From contig NZ_KB235896.1 in assembly GCF_000332135.1 (NCBI RefSeq), positions 3,543,727 to 3,607,726 of the forward strand: DNA of 64,000 nucleotides, given 5' to 3'. The notes under the pieces are model-generated. The model was not told the DNA's origin. It saw only the letters and a program-made list of their open reading frames with translations, and searched no databases. The translations under genes were made by a program, and so were the position numbers. This document shows, in pieces, positions 8,869 to 18,297 of this stretch (positions are counted from its first letter, which is position 1; the number at the start of each line of letters is the position of its first letter). This DNA comes from Anabaena sp. PCC 7108. GTDB taxonomy: Bacteria; Cyanobacteriota; Cyanobacteriia; Cyanobacteriales; Nostocaceae.

Positions 8869-9474
8869 ATGGATCTGGGAGATTGTTACCGTTTATTGGG
8901 GTTAAGGTCAGGAGCCTCTTTTGCTGATATTAAGTCATCTTATCGCCGACTGGTGCAGCAATATCATCCCGATATGAACCCAAATGATGAAAAAGCTAAA
9001 GATAAATTTATTGCTTTGACGGAGGCTTATAGATTCCTACAAACGGTAGTACCATCTGAGGAAATAGCCCTAAAACCGAATATTCCATCAAATTCTGTAA
9101 GTAGTTACACGGAGGTTAAAGCCCAAAGTCCAGCAACGGCAACTTCTGTAATGCCTCACCCACCAACATTAGAAGATATAGAACAACGGTTAAAGTGGAA
9201 AACTTATGAACAGTTGCAGCGGTTTTTGCAAGAAAAACGTTTTCCTCAAGCGATCGCTCTTGTGGAAGCTTTAGCTGCTAGATTACCAGAAGATATCGAA
9301 GTGCGCCAATGGCAAGCGATCGCTTATCAAATCTGGGGAAGGGCGCTAATTGCGGCAAAACAACTGCCCAAAGCCCGAATTTATCTCAAAAAAGCTGTGA
9401 AAACAGATCCCCACAACAAAGCTCTTTTGAATGAAGTCCAGCTGGATTTCCAGCGCTTGGGGCATAAGTTTTAA
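8869..9474 (+). CDS. J-domain protein with TPR-like C-terminal region
   Basis: A 201-residue protein. Residues 4-65 form a J domain (DCYRLLGLRSGASFADIK, then the HPD signature in QQYHPDMNPND), which stimulates Hsp70 (DnaK) ATPase. The Gly/Phe and zinc-finger regions of classical DnaJ are missing. After a linker rich in Ser, Pro and Thr (about 70-105), residues 110-200 form a helical region that looks like two TPR units (EDIEVRQWQAIAYQIWGRAL, then PKARIYLKKAVKTDPHNKAL). It lies 100 bp behind clpP on the same strand, so a link to protein quality control is plausible. Start ATG preceded by GGAG. A type-III J protein; its client is unknown. Confidence 0.88.
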   Translation: MDLGDCYRLLGLRSGASFADIKSSYRRLVQQYHPDMNPNDEKAKDKFIALTEAYRFLQTVVPSEEIALKPNIPSNSVSSYTEVKAQSPATATSVMPHPPTLEDIEQRLKWKTYEQLQRFLQEKRFPQAIALVEALAARLPEDIEVRQWQAIAYQIWGRALIAAKQLPKARIYLKKAVKTDPHNKALLNEVQLDFQRLGHKF

Positions 9475-9541
9475 CAGTTAACAGTTATCAGTTTTATGGC
9501 TGGCTACAAGTCCACCATTTACCTGATAGTTGCTAACTGTT
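9473..9541. terminator. Candidate bidirectional hairpin between convergent genes
   Basis: AACAGTTAACAGTTATCAG (9473-9491) and CTGATAGTTGCTAACTGTT (9523-9541) are inverted copies matching at 16 of 19 positions. They fill the gap between the convergent J-domain gene and the Rieske gene. The stem could end transcription from both sides; there is no strong T-tract. Confidence 0.4.
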
Positions 9542-9548
9542 TATTAAG

Positions 9549-10880
9549 TTATTTTTCTGCATGAATATAATCAACAAAATAAAATTGAGGAATGAGCCTG
9601 AATTTTAGCCAAGAATAAGCTCCCAGTCCCAAAAGTGCTGTAATTACTAGTGGTAGACCTAAATGCATACGTAAAGAATCAGGCAGAATCGCCACACCAG
9701 AAATAGTAATCACAAAATATACTAAGAGTAATATTTGCAATCCATGTATATTTTTCACGGCATTGCGACAACTACGACAATGTTGAGTATGTTGTTTGTA
9801 ACGATCCAAAATTACAGCCCGATCATCATTGATTTTTGAGCTTTCTACAACACTAACTCCTGCCTGACTCCAAGGTAGCTGACCTTGACAATATTTATCA
9901 AACCAGTTACGAAACTCAATTACTAAACGGTCTGCACTTGTAGGTAACTTATAGGCAGTTTTCCAATTTTCACTGAATTGTTTTTGTTTCAAGAAATACT
10001 CTTGCTGATGTAGCAAAATCATATCTCCATCTAGAACCTGATTCCGAGTTTTGATGTGATTCCACCAACGGGGTATGAAACGATGCAGTGTTTTTGCAAA
10101 GTTGCGGGGAAACTGGGCGACAATTCTGCATTTACCTGGAGATACAGGAATACAGTAGGTGACAAGTCCCAGTTGCTTGTCTGAGTTGGGAATACTAATT
10201 GCGTATTCCAAGCGACAAGGTGGTTCAAAGGTGATTGTGGTTTGAAAGCTTCCAGCAGTAGCTACTTCAATCAAATTTGCTGTCGATTTAACAATGTTTA
10301 TGGGTATGGGTGTTGCTGTTTCTCGATTACCCTGCACCCCATGATGTGCAAAAGAAACATGGCTTGGATCTGCTAAATTTTCTACCAGGGTTGCCCAATC
10401 GTATTCTAAATCCCGAACATAAGAAGACCACACAAAACCTTTAGTTGCATCTACCTGTGGAGATAACGGTAGCGGTGTAGTTGCAGCTAGTTCTGCTGAT
10501 TTAGCATCAGGCCAGACCCAGAGTAAATCATTTTCCTGGCGTACTGGTAGGGAAACTACACAGAAATTTTCCTGATTTTTCCCGACAAGTTCAGGATTTT
10601 CAGCTTGGGGAATGTGTGTACAGATACCTTGCTGATCAAATTGCCAACCGTGATAACTACACATTAAGTTACCTGTTTTATCATCCACACGTCCTTCACT
10701 CAAGGGAGCAAGACGGTGAGGACATTGATCTAAGAATACTCGGTAATTCTCAGATGACTTAGGCTTCCAAATCACTAAGCGGATTCCCAGAAGAGTTACG
10801 GGAACTGGACGCTGTGGATCAAGGTCTTCAACTGGTGAGAGGGGATACCAGTGCTGAAAAAAGTTGAAATCAGCTTGCAT
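9549..10880 (-). CDS. Rieske 2Fe-2S oxygenase, PaO/Tic55-like
   Basis: A 443-residue protein. The N-terminal Rieske domain has the cluster ligands CPHR (near residue 48) and CSYHGW (near 69), in the CxH...CxxH pattern. The middle contains the non-heme iron type motif ENLADPSHVSFAHHG (near 165-180), and the PaO-type middle region follows. A CxxC motif (HCRSCRNA, near 365) and one or two C-terminal membrane helices (LLLVYFVITISGVAIL and LPLVITALLGLGAY) complete the architecture of pheophorbide a oxygenase/Tic55/chlorophyllide-oxygenase relatives. It probably hydroxylates a hydrophobic or tetrapyrrole substrate at a membrane; the substrate cannot be told from sequence. Divergent from the MoaD-like gene with only 46 bp between starts. 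Confidence 0.88.
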   Translation of the reverse strand: MQADFNFFQHWYPLSPVEDLDPQRPVPVTLLGIRLVIWKPKSSENYRVFLDQCPHRLAPLSEGRVDDKTGNLMCSYHGWQFDQQGICTHIPQAENPELVGKNQENFCVVSLPVRQENDLLWVWPDAKSAELAATTPLPLSPQVDATKGFVWSSYVRDLEYDWATLVENLADPSHVSFAHHGVQGNRETATPIPINIVKSTANLIEVATAGSFQTTITFEPPCRLEYAISIPNSDKQLGLVTYCIPVSPGKCRIVAQFPRNFAKTLHRFIPRWWNHIKTRNQVLDGDMILLHQQEYFLKQKQFSENWKTAYKLPTSADRLVIEFRNWFDKYCQGQLPWSQAGVSVVESSKINDDRAVILDRYKQHTQHCRSCRNAVKNIHGLQILLLVYFVITISGVAILPDSLRMHLGLPLVITALLGLGAYSWLKFRLIPQFYFVDYIHAEK

Positions 10881-10926
10881 TTAACTTCTTCTCATCATCA
10901 AATAAATTAGGGTGTAGAAAAATTGT

Positions 10927-11187
10927 ATGTCGAAATCTGCAATTACTGTAACCGTTAAATTGTTCGCTGCCTATCAAGAGGCTTATGGCATGAGTGAACT
11001 AGTGCTGGAATTGCCTCATGGTACACCAGTCAAGGCGGTATGCGATCGCTTGATCACCGAACACCCAGAACTAACCAAATGGCGTGAAATTACTCGTTTT
11101 GGAATTAATCTCCTATTTGTTGAACCAGATACTTTGTTAACAAATGGTGATGAAGTCGTACTAATTCCACCTGTTAGCGGTGGTTGA
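10927..11187 (+). CDS. MoaD/ThiS-family ubiquitin-fold sulfur carrier
   Basis: An 86-residue beta-grasp protein ending in VIPPVSGG-type sequence (LIPPVSGG), the C-terminal Gly-Gly that is adenylated and thiocarboxylated in MoaD and ThiS. Internal motifs typical of MoaD are VKLFAAYQEAYG and DTLLTNGDEVVLIPP. The usual job is the small subunit of molybdopterin synthase, which brings sulfur with MoaE. No moaE lies nearby; instead threonine synthase follows, and another sulfur-carrier-like gene sits on its far side. That context suggests either a plain MoaD or a carrier used by the thrC product. Similar short reading of 206 bp of repeats separates it from thrC. Confidence 0.85.
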   Translation: MSKSAITVTVKLFAAYQEAYGMSELVLELPHGTPVKAVCDRLITEHPELTKWREITRFGINLLFVEPDTLLTNGDEVVLIPPVSGG

Positions 11188-11240
11188 GGGAGCAGGGGAG
11201 GCAGGGGAGGCAGGGGGGGAATTATCTATAACCTCTTCCC

Positions 11241-11287
11241 AATCACCAATCACCAATCACCAATCACCAATCACCAATGCCCAATGC
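11241..11287. repeat. Heptameric tandem repeat (ACCAATC)
   Basis: Six ACCAATC-type heptamers run between the MoaD-like gene and thrC, after a GGGGAGGCA tandem stretch (about 11188-11216). They are intergenic repeats of the same class as at 8111-8157. Confidence 0.75.
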
Positions 11288-11327
11288 CCCTTATAAAACA
11301 ATATCCGACAAAAATAGTCGGGTATGT

Positions 11328-11356
11328 TTGACGTGTATTTTAGGGCGTGCTAGAGT
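11328..11356 (+). promoter_or_regulatory. Candidate sigma-70 type promoter of thrC
   Basis: TTGACG (11328-11333) and TAGAGT (11351-11356) are separated by 17 bases and lie 38 bases before the thrC ATG. The -35 match is 5/6 and the -10 match is 4/6. Confidence 0.4.
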
Positions 11357-11393
11357 AATCCAAAGTTGACGGATATACGGGGGACGCTAGTTT

Positions 11394-12698
11394 ATGACTC
11401 AGGCGATTGCAAACCTAAACAAAGCAAATACATCTATACTGCAAGCCTTGAAGTGCAAGGAATGTGGTGCAGAATATAAACTCGAAGCTAGTCATGTTTG
11501 TGAATTATGTTTTGGTCCGCTAGAAGTTAAGTATGACTACGATGCCTTGCGTCAGTCCGTCAGCCGAGAAAAAATCCAAGCAGGGCCAAATTCAATTTGG
11601 CGTTACCGTCAATTTTTACCTGTTGCAACTGATAATGTTATCGATGTAGGCACGGGGATGACTCCTTTGGTGCGATCGCACCGTTTAGCCCGTCGCCTCG
11701 GTTTAAATAAACTTTATATTAAAAATGATGCCGTCAATATGCCCACCCTGAGCTTTAAAGATCGGGTGGTGTCAGTTGCATTGAGCAGAGCTAGAGAATT
11801 GGGTTTTACCACAGTTTCTTGCGCTAGTACAGGTAACTTAGCAAATTCTACCGCTGCGATCGCCGCCCATGCCGGTTTAGATTGCTGCGTATTCATCCCC
11901 GCTGACCTAGAAGCCGGCAAAATCCTGGGTAGCTTAATCTACAGTCCCACCCTCATGGCTGTAAAAGGCAACTACGATCAAGTCAATCGTCTTTGTTCAG
12001 AAGTAGCCAATACACACGGTTGGGGTTTTGTCAATATTAATTTACGCCCTTACTACTCCGAAGGTTCCAAGACATTAGGCTTTGAAGTAGCAGAACAACT
12101 TGGTTGGGAACTACCAGATCATATAGTTGCTCCCCTAGCCTCTGGTTCCTTGTTCACCAAAATCTATAAAGGTTTCAACGAATTCGTAGAAGTCGGTTTG
12201 GTAGAAGGCAAAAACGTTCGTTTCAGCGGCGCTCAAGCTGAAGGCTGTTCACCCATTGCCAAAGCCTTTAAAGAAGGACGTGACTTTATTCAACCAGTGA
12301 AACCAAACACAATAGCTAAATCAATCGCTATTGGTAATCCAGCAGATGGCGTTTATGCTGTAGAAATAGCCCAGAAAACTGGCGGTAATATTGAATCAGT
12401 CAATGATGCAGAAATTATCGAAGGCATGAAGTTACTGGCAGAGACAGAAGGTATCTTCACCGAAACAGCAGGTGGTACAACCGTTGCCGTCCTGAAAAAA
12501 TTAGTAGAAGCCGGCAAAATTGATCCAGATGAAACTACAGTTGTTTATATCACTGGCAATGGCTTGAAAACCCAAGAAGCAATCCAAGGCTACGTTGGTG
12601 AACCTTTGACAATTGATGCCAAACTGGATAGTTTTGAACGGGCGTTAGAAAGATCCCGCACACTTGATCGCCTAGAATGGCAACAAGTCCTAGTTTAG
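11394..12698 (+). CDS. thrC: Threonine synthase (or a ThrC-like sulfur-transfer enzyme)
   Basis: A 434-residue fold-type II PLP enzyme. An N-terminal zinc ribbon (CKECGAEYKLEASHVCELC, residues 21-39) is typical of bacterial/archaeal ThrC. The PLP lysine is in PTLSFKDRVV near residue 122, the substrate-binding loop is SCASTGNLANSTAA near 143-156, and SGSLFTKIYKG carries the later phosphate-binding region. ThrC converts O-phosphohomoserine to threonine in the aspartate pathway. It lies between two MoaD/ThiS-like genes (10927 and 12789), all on the same strand. Some ThrC-fold enzymes elsewhere take sulfur from ubiquitin-fold carriers to make homocysteine, so that alternative should be kept open. 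ATG is preceded by GGGGGA. Confidence 0.9.
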   Translation: MTQAIANLNKANTSILQALKCKECGAEYKLEASHVCELCFGPLEVKYDYDALRQSVSREKIQAGPNSIWRYRQFLPVATDNVIDVGTGMTPLVRSHRLARRLGLNKLYIKNDAVNMPTLSFKDRVVSVALSRARELGFTTVSCASTGNLANSTAAIAAHAGLDCCVFIPADLEAGKILGSLIYSPTLMAVKGNYDQVNRLCSEVANTHGWGFVNINLRPYYSEGSKTLGFEVAEQLGWELPDHIVAPLASGSLFTKIYKGFNEFVEVGLVEGKNVRFSGAQAEGCSPIAKAFKEGRDFIQPVKPNTIAKSIAIGNPADGVYAVEIAQKTGGNIESVNDAEIIEGMKLLAETEGIFTETAGGTTVAVLKKLVEAGKIDPDETTVVYITGNGLKTQEAIQGYVGEPLTIDAKLDSFERALERSRTLDRLEWQQVLV

Positions 12699-12788
12699 TA
12701 ACCAGTTAATGGTCATTATTCATGAGCAAATGACCATTAAGAATTGACCACTAATAACCGATCACTGAGAATTGATAGATAACTAAAG

Positions 12789-13064
12789 ATGGCTGTAAAA
12801 GTTTTAGTTCCCACAGCACTGCAAAAATTTACGAATAACCAAGCTACCTTAGATTGCAGTGGTAGCAATATTTCTGAGTTATTTGATTCCTTAGAACAAA
12901 GCTGTCCTGGTATCAAGTCGCGTTTGTGTGACGAAGCCGGAAAACCAAGACGATTCTTGAATTTGTACGTCAACAGCGAAGATATCCGCTTTTTAGAAGG
13001 GACAGAAACCGCTCTAAAAGATGGCGATGAAGTCAGTATTGTTCCAGCCGTTGCAGGTGGTTGA
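12789..13064 (+). CDS. CysO/ThiS/MoaD-like small sulfur carrier
   Basis: A 91-residue beta-grasp protein ending SIVPAVAGG. It is longer than the MoaD at 10927 and has the segment [21 protein letters not shown], which is typical of the CysO-type branch (in Mycobacterium, CysO delivers sulfur to CysM). It starts 90 bp behind thrC on the same strand, so cotranscription is likely. It could feed sulfur to a PLP enzyme, perhaps the thrC product itself; that is inference from position only. No Mec-like JAMM protease gene is nearby. Confidence 0.82.
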   Translation: MAVKVLVPTALQKFTNNQATLDCSGSNISELFDSLEQSCPGIKSRLCDEAGKPRRFLNLYVNSEDIRFLEGTETALKDGDEVSIVPAVAGG

Positions 13065-13261
13065 GATATCTGCAACCTAAGCCTCCCCTGCCCTGAAAGC
13101 GAAGGAGTATTTTTTTATTTGGAAGTCCCTTGGGAAAGCACTAACAGACGGTGAGATGTAAATAGTTATAGCCATGCTTTGGTATGTCAAAATAAAAATA
13201 ACTGACTATCCAAAGGTGAGCAACTCGCTCTCAAAGCTAGATTAAAGGATTAACCTGAGCA

Positions 13262-13744
13262 ATGGCAGAAGAAACCAATCAAAATCAGGCGGGAGATGCT
13301 CCCAGTGTTGCTGCAACCGCCCCAGAAAAATCCCCAGCAGCCGCCAAAACTCCTAAAAAGGAAAAACCTCCAGCAGTCGAAGACAAGCCCTTTGAAGAGT
13401 TTATCCAGCAAGAATACTTACCAGCTTTGCAAAAAGCAATTGTTGCGGAGGGAGTACCAGATGTAGAGCTAACTTTTGCCAAGCAGAAATATCCTATTAC
13501 TGGGTTTAACTTTGCAGAAGAATGCTGGCAAATTATTGGTAGTTGGCAAAATGGACAGCGCCAATTTAACGTTTATTTCCCTGATGCCGATATTCAAGGC
13601 AAAAAAGGCTTTTCCTGTAATGAAGGTAAAAAACCTAGTACCCTTGAGTCATTCTTAATCGATGAGCGCAAAATTACCCTTGACTTACTAGTATCTCGGT
13701 TGGTTTATCGCTTAAACGGTCAAAAATGGTTAGGTAGAAATTAA
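13262..13744 (+). CDS. DUF2996 family protein (cyanobacterial, function unknown)
   Basis: A 160-residue protein. Residues 1-45 are low complexity, rich in Ala, Pro, Lys and Glu. The globular rest (from EEFIQQEYLPALQKAI) contains ECWQIIGSWQNGQRQFNVYF and ends in LVYRLNGQKWLGRN. I recognise this as the DUF2996 family, found in nearly all cyanobacteria and unknown in function. No signal peptide or membrane helix, so probably cytoplasmic. Stand-alone gene, 197 bp after the sulfur-carrier gene. Confidence 0.8.
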   Translation: MAEETNQNQAGDAPSVAATAPEKSPAAAKTPKKEKPPAVEDKPFEEFIQQEYLPALQKAIVAEGVPDVELTFAKQKYPITGFNFAEECWQIIGSWQNGQRQFNVYFPDADIQGKKGFSCNEGKKPSTLESFLIDERKITLDLLVSRLVYRLNGQKWLGRN

Positions 13745-13956
13745 TTATTGGTCATTAGTCATTAGTTCTAGACAAATGCCTATTGACTTTAAATTACGTG
13801 AAAATGATAGATATCGGCTCCAGTAATGGGGTCGTTGTCTATTTTAAGCTGTCGCGCATTTAAATTGTTGTTTGAGACAAGGGAACAGGGAACAGATAAG
13901 AGTTTGATAGCTTATTTTCTCACTTCACTAAATCCAATTTAGCTGCGTATTAGCTT

Positions 13957-14072
13957 AAGACTTACGCAGTGACAGCAAACATCAAATATGAGGTATGGGT
14001 TTCAGTATCTTTCGGGTGCGTCAGATATAGCAAATCTGTTAATTCTGCCAAATTATCGAGTCTGACGCACCC
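13957..14072. repeat. Degenerate member of the AGGACTTACGC MITE family
   Basis: It starts with AAGACTTACGC, matching the end of the complete copies at 31041 and 49337. The core from 14014 to 14072 is bounded by GGGTGCGTCAGA and its inverted copy TCTGACGCACCC. The right terminal repeat is missing. It fills most of the gap between the DUF2996 gene and the convergent gene at 14111. Confidence 0.65.
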
Positions 14073-14110
14073 TACTAAATATGCTGTCCCAAAAGAAATT
14101 AAGAGAAATT

Positions 14111-15340
14111 TTACAACTTCTGTCCTGCATAAATTGATCGTACTTCTCCATTACGACGGATAATTGCCTCACCTTTACTCACATCTACTAGCGTCCAGCC
14201 ACTAGAACCAATACTCTCTCCCAGATTAATCCGGCGAGTTACACCATTAACTTTAAACAAAGCAGCGGATTTATTACCCAATTCTAGCAATCCCTCTAAC
14301 TCTGCCGAATAGCCAGGTAAAGATGCCTGTGCCTGGATAATAGTTGGGGCTTTTTCTGGAACCGCTGTTGGTGTAGTGGCTTTAGCAGTAGGCAGTTTTG
14401 GTGGTGCTATTTGCAGTGGCTGAGGATTTACTGCTGGTTTCGTAGCCGTCGCTGGGGTTTTCACAGATGTAGTTGAAACTTTTTCTGGTATCGGCTTGGC
14501 TACTGGTTGTACAGGATTAGGTGCAGAACCCTGTGTGGGAATTGGCGGAACCTGTGGCAATGGGCGCATAGGTTGGGGTGCTTGATAAACGGGGATATAA
14601 ATCCGTTCAATCACGTTTGTTGTCCGACTCGGAACTGGAGGGACATTGTTAGCAGCCAAAGGTGGTGGTAGAGTCCCCACCGGTTGGGTACTGGGCAAAG
14701 CCAAAGAGTTTGTCTGGTTCAGATTTACATCTGGAAATCCAGGTTTAGCAGGTGTCTGATTATTGGTTACTCCTTGCTGGTCTATTACTGCCAGGGCTTC
14801 CAGCATATAATTAACCAACTCTGCTTGCGGGTCTGGTTTTAGTACCACTGGTGATGCTAGTTGGTCTGTTGGCAGCGTCTGGGAAGTCAATTGGGCAATA
14901 GGATTAGTTATTAATCTCGAATTTGTTAAGTAGACTGTACCGACAATTGCCAAGCCTAAGGACGCTCCCAAAATTAGCAGGTTGTTTAAACCACGACTTT
15001 TTTGCTCAGTTCTGCGACTAATTGCCGTCACAGTGGGAGCATTAACTACCAATGCACTCCTTTGCTGGTTTTTGCTTGGGGATATTGCCTTGACTGCTTG
15101 TTGTATTCTCTGTGGTAAAACTACTTCTGGCATCTTCACTGTGACCGTTTGCACAGATGCGTATTCTGTCCTTACGGTTTTGGCAGGTCGCTTCCTTCGA
15201 CCGTCCAGAATGTCATCGATATCGGTGAAGATATCATCCATCAAGCCTTCAGCGTAAGTCTCTATCGACCAAGGCTCATTGGTGATTAAGTCCTCTGATG
15301 CTTCCGAAATAATAAGATGGGTGCTGGCTTCTGGTATCAT
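14111..15340 (-). CDS. Membrane-anchored protein with Pro-rich linker and GspC/PilP-like C-terminal domain
   Basis: A 409-residue protein of unknown function. The N-terminal 120 residues are acidic then basic and probably cytoplasmic. One membrane helix follows (LLILGASLGLAIVGTVYLT, near 130-150). A long Pro/Thr/Ala-rich linker (about 190-335) leads to a small beta domain (GLLELGNKSAALFKVNGVTR, INLGESIGSSGWTLVDVSKG) near 340-409. That end reads like the homology region of GspC or PilP, in which a repeated VNG...GE...GW...V pattern recurs. A role bridging the cell envelope, such as in type IV pili, is possible but unproven. Convergent with DUF2996. Confidence 0.65.
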   Translation of the reverse strand: MIPEASTHLIISEASEDLITNEPWSIETYAEGLMDDIFTDIDDILDGRRKRPAKTVRTEYASVQTVTVKMPEVVLPQRIQQAVKAISPSKNQQRSALVVNAPTVTAISRRTEQKSRGLNNLLILGASLGLAIVGTVYLTNSRLITNPIAQLTSQTLPTDQLASPVVLKPDPQAELVNYMLEALAVIDQQGVTNNQTPAKPGFPDVNLNQTNSLALPSTQPVGTLPPPLAANNVPPVPSRTTNVIERIYIPVYQAPQPMRPLPQVPPIPTQGSAPNPVQPVAKPIPEKVSTTSVKTPATATKPAVNPQPLQIAPPKLPTAKATTPTAVPEKAPTIIQAQASLPGYSAELEGLLELGNKSAALFKVNGVTRRINLGESIGSSGWTLVDVSKGEAIIRRNGEVRSIYAGQKL

Positions 15341-15550
15341 AGACTTCTTCGGTTGTAGCTGCTAGGACGGGGAAACGACACTTTGATTGCCGGGAAATCG
15401 AATTTTTTAATCAAACAGCTAATAACTTATCCCAGAGGAAAAAGTTGATTGAGCCGTGGTATTAAATTCTACTGTGATTTGGAAATGATTGATAGATCAC
15501 TTCCAAAATTCATGTCATCGATCATACCGATCCCCTATCCTACACTATAC

Positions 15551-17494
15551 TCAACCTTGGTGATATTTGGTGGAAACTAGTACCGAAAAATCTGACGGAG
15601 TTTTGGTTTTACGTATTTCTAAATAAATGAGTAAGGCGTTGATATCAGCTGGATTAACTCCGCCAATTCGCGCAGCTTGACCCATAGTTAGGGGTTTTAC
15701 CTTGTTGAGCTTTTCTCTGGCTTCTTTAGAAAGAGTATCAATTGTGGTGTAGTCTAAATCAGCAGGTAAGGGGCGGTTTGCTTGACGTGCAGTTTGCTCG
15801 ATTTGGTGTTGTTGTCTGACTAGATATCCAGAATATTTAATGTCAATTTCTGCACCTTCTTTTTCCCCTTGGTTGAGGGTGGTGTTACCTAGTCCATACC
15901 TTTCCAAATCAACATAATGTATGCCTGGACGACGCAATAAGTCAGCGAGGGTAATTGAGCCTTTAATGACTTGTTGGGTATCCTGTGCGATCGCTCTCCC
16001 CACTTCCTCAAGTTCTTTAATTCTGGTAGAATGCAGGCGTTCTTTCTCCGCAATAATCTGTTCTTGTTTGCTGGTAAACAAATCCCAACGTCTATCATCA
16101 ATTAAACCAATTTCTCGTCCCAAAGGTGTCAAACGTTGGTCAGCATTATCAGAACGCAGTAACAAGCGGTACTCAGACCTACTCGTCAGCATTCGGTAAG
16201 GTTCCCGTAAATCCTTCGTACACAAATCATCAACCAAAGTCCCAATATAACTTTGCTCACGGGGGAAAATAATCATTTCCTCACCCCGCACAAATCGCGC
16301 TGCATTAATTCCCGCTACTAAACCCTGTGCAGCGGCTTCTTCATAACCGGTTGTTCCATTAATTTGTCCCGCGCAAAATAACCCTTCTACCTTCTTTGTC
16401 ATCAACGTCGGATAACACTGAGTTGCAGGTATATAATCATATTCCACCGCATAGGCAGGGCGCAGCATTACGCAGTTTTCCAAACCCGGAAGACTCCGCA
16501 ACATCAGCAATTGCAGATTTTCCGGTAAACCCGTAGAAAAGCCTTGGATGTATAATTCCGGAATATCCCGTCCTTCTGGTTCTATAAAAATTTGGTGGCT
16601 TTCTTTATCAGCAAAGCGGACAATCTTATCTTCAATACTCGGACAATAACGCGGTCCCTTAGCTTCCACCCAACCACCATAAACAGGTGATAGGTGCAAA
16701 TTTTCCCGAATCAAACGATGAGTTTCCGCAGTAGTTCGGGTCATGTAACAAGCCATTTGTTCCCGTTCTACCCACGCTTGGGGGTCAAAGCTAAACCAGC
16801 GGACTTCTTTATCCCCCGGCTGGATTTCCATTTTACTATAATCTGCCGAGCGTCTATCTACCCGTGCTGGTGTTCCTGTTTTTAATCTTCCCGTTTCAAA
16901 TCCTAAGCGATTAAGAGTTGCTGTCAATCCTTCAGCCGCAAATTCTCCCGCACGTCCTGCTGGCATTGACTTGTTACCCACCCAAATTTTACCACCCAAG
17001 AATGTGCCGGTGGTGAGAATTAAGGCTTGACATTGAAACGTCATGCCAAAGTAAGTTTGTACACCAATAATTTCATCGTTAGCACCCAGCACCAAGTCGG
17101 TAGCCATTCCTTCCCGAATTGTCAAATTGTCTTGATTTTCGACAATGGTCTTCATGACTGTCGCATATTCGCGCTTATCGGTTTGCGCCCGTAACGCCCA
17201 AACAGCCGGACCTCGTGAAGAGTTGAGGACACGTTTTTGTAGATAGGTGCGGTCTGCGACTTTGCCAATTTCTCCACCCAAAGCATCTACTTCATGGGTT
17301 AATTGAGATTTGGCTGGGCCACCTACTGCTGGGTTACAAGGTTGCCAAGCGATTCTATCTAGATTAAGGGTCAACAGCAGAGTCCGACAACCGAGGCGGG
17401 CAGTAGCTAAAGCTGCTTCGCAACCTGAGTGACCTGCACCGACGACAATCACATCAAATGCGTCTTGGAATTCTGGGGAATCGTGCATGGTCAT
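15551..17494 (-). CDS. mnmG: tRNA uridine 5-carboxymethylaminomethyl modification enzyme MnmG (GidA)
   Basis: A 647-residue protein of normal family length. The FAD-binding Rossmann motif [17 protein letters not shown] is at residues 14-30. GidA signatures [12 protein letters not shown] and [18 protein letters not shown] are present, as is [18 protein letters not shown]. With MnmE it modifies U34 in several tRNAs using FAD, NADH and methylene-THF. Alternative ATG two codons downstream (MHDSPEF); the choice makes little difference. Intergenic repeats follow upstream, and no operon partner is adjacent. Confidence 0.97.
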   Translation of the reverse strand: MTMHDSPEFQDAFDVIVVGAGHSGCEAALATARLGCRTLLLTLNLDRIAWQPCNPAVGGPAKSQLTHEVDALGGEIGKVADRTYLQKRVLNSSRGPAVWALRAQTDKREYATVMKTIVENQDNLTIREGMATDLVLGANDEIIGVQTYFGMTFQCQALILTTGTFLGGKIWVGNKSMPAGRAGEFAAEGLTATLNRLGFETGRLKTGTPARVDRRSADYSKMEIQPGDKEVRWFSFDPQAWVEREQMACYMTRTTAETHRLIRENLHLSPVYGGWVEAKGPRYCPSIEDKIVRFADKESHQIFIEPEGRDIPELYIQGFSTGLPENLQLLMLRSLPGLENCVMLRPAYAVEYDYIPATQCYPTLMTKKVEGLFCAGQINGTTGYEEAAAQGLVAGINAARFVRGEEMIIFPREQSYIGTLVDDLCTKDLREPYRMLTSRSEYRLLLRSDNADQRLTPLGREIGLIDDRRWDLFTSKQEQIIAEKERLHSTRIKELEEVGRAIAQDTQQVIKGSITLADLLRRPGIHYVDLERYGLGNTTLNQGEKEGAEIDIKYSGYLVRQQHQIEQTARQANRPLPADLDYTTIDTLSKEAREKLNKVKPLTMGQAARIGGVNPADINALLIYLEIRKTKTPSDFSVLVSTKYHQG

Positions 17495-17642
17495 AAGCAG
17501 TTAAGAATTAAGAATTAAAGATTTAAAAATAAAAGCTAGTTACAGTCAGTATTTTAGCGTATATTTTGGTTAATTGTCTGAATCAGGATATCCAGGATTT
17601 AAGGATTTACAGGATTAAAGGATTTACAGGATGTTTATTTGC

Positions 17643-17831
17643 TCACCGGTAAAGGCAGAGGGCAGGAGGCAGGAGGCAGAAGGAATGTCTCCTCTGCCCA
17701 CGACTGAAAGGAGTAAGGGTATGAAGCCCCTCCCAAATCGAAAATTTGGGAGCTTCCGATTGGGAGGGGTCACAATCCCTTTCCAATTGGTTCCTTCTGC
17801 CCTCTGCCCTCTGCCTCCTGCCTTCTTGAAA
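17643..17831. repeat. 189-bp palindromic repeat, copy 1 (identical to 28521-28709)
   Basis: The two copies match base for base by eye over 189 positions. The ends are inverted GGCAG/CTGCC-rich arms (AGAGGGCAGGAGGCAGGAGG and CTCTGCCCTCTGCCTCCTGC), with a central hairpin around CCCTCCCAAATCGAAAATTT and ATTGGGAGGGG. It would fold as one large structure. No credible ORF. Upstream bases 17495-17642 are AT-rich with short AGGATTTACAGG tandem repeats. Confidence 0.85.
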
Positions 17832-18297
17832 TCTTGCACCTGGAAATAGAGATGTCAAAACCAGAACTACGTGTGAGAGGAATTAATCGCTCAATTTCCA
17901 GTAAAATAAGAGACACAACTATTTTGGGAAAAAGTGATTCAAGAGCAGTTTGTGCAGCCTTACCTGTTAGCAGGTGGTAATGGGAACTGAGTCTGCAAAT
18001 AACTCCAGTGAGCTATAAGATAAGCAGTTAAAGAAAGAATTAGCCAGCGATACATCCCCAGGATTGTACTTTGACCAAAACGGTGTAAACCGAATACGAA
18101 TTAAATCCCGTGTTGACCAAGGGTTGATATTTAAAAATCGGCTGTCCGGCACTTGAAGACTTTGTTTGAGAATGTATGGCTTACCGTTATTTGTAATGCC
18201 ACCAAAAGACTTGACCGAGTAGTATTGAGACTGTAACTCATCACAAAGTAATTTGCTGTAAATCGCAAAAATTCAGATTTGTGAGGCAAGGATACCC
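17832..18297. other. Intergenic stretch before the AAA pseudogene
   Basis: I see no supported gene here. Short frames exist on both strands but have no recognisable domain, and no clear promoter is visible. Confidence 0.4.

Noticed and set aside
17624-17858. Small frames in the 189-bp repeat (and at 28466-28651)
   Set aside because: Both strands read open because the repeat is purine/pyrimidine biased and palindromic; the same frames recur at the second copy with no start context or family.
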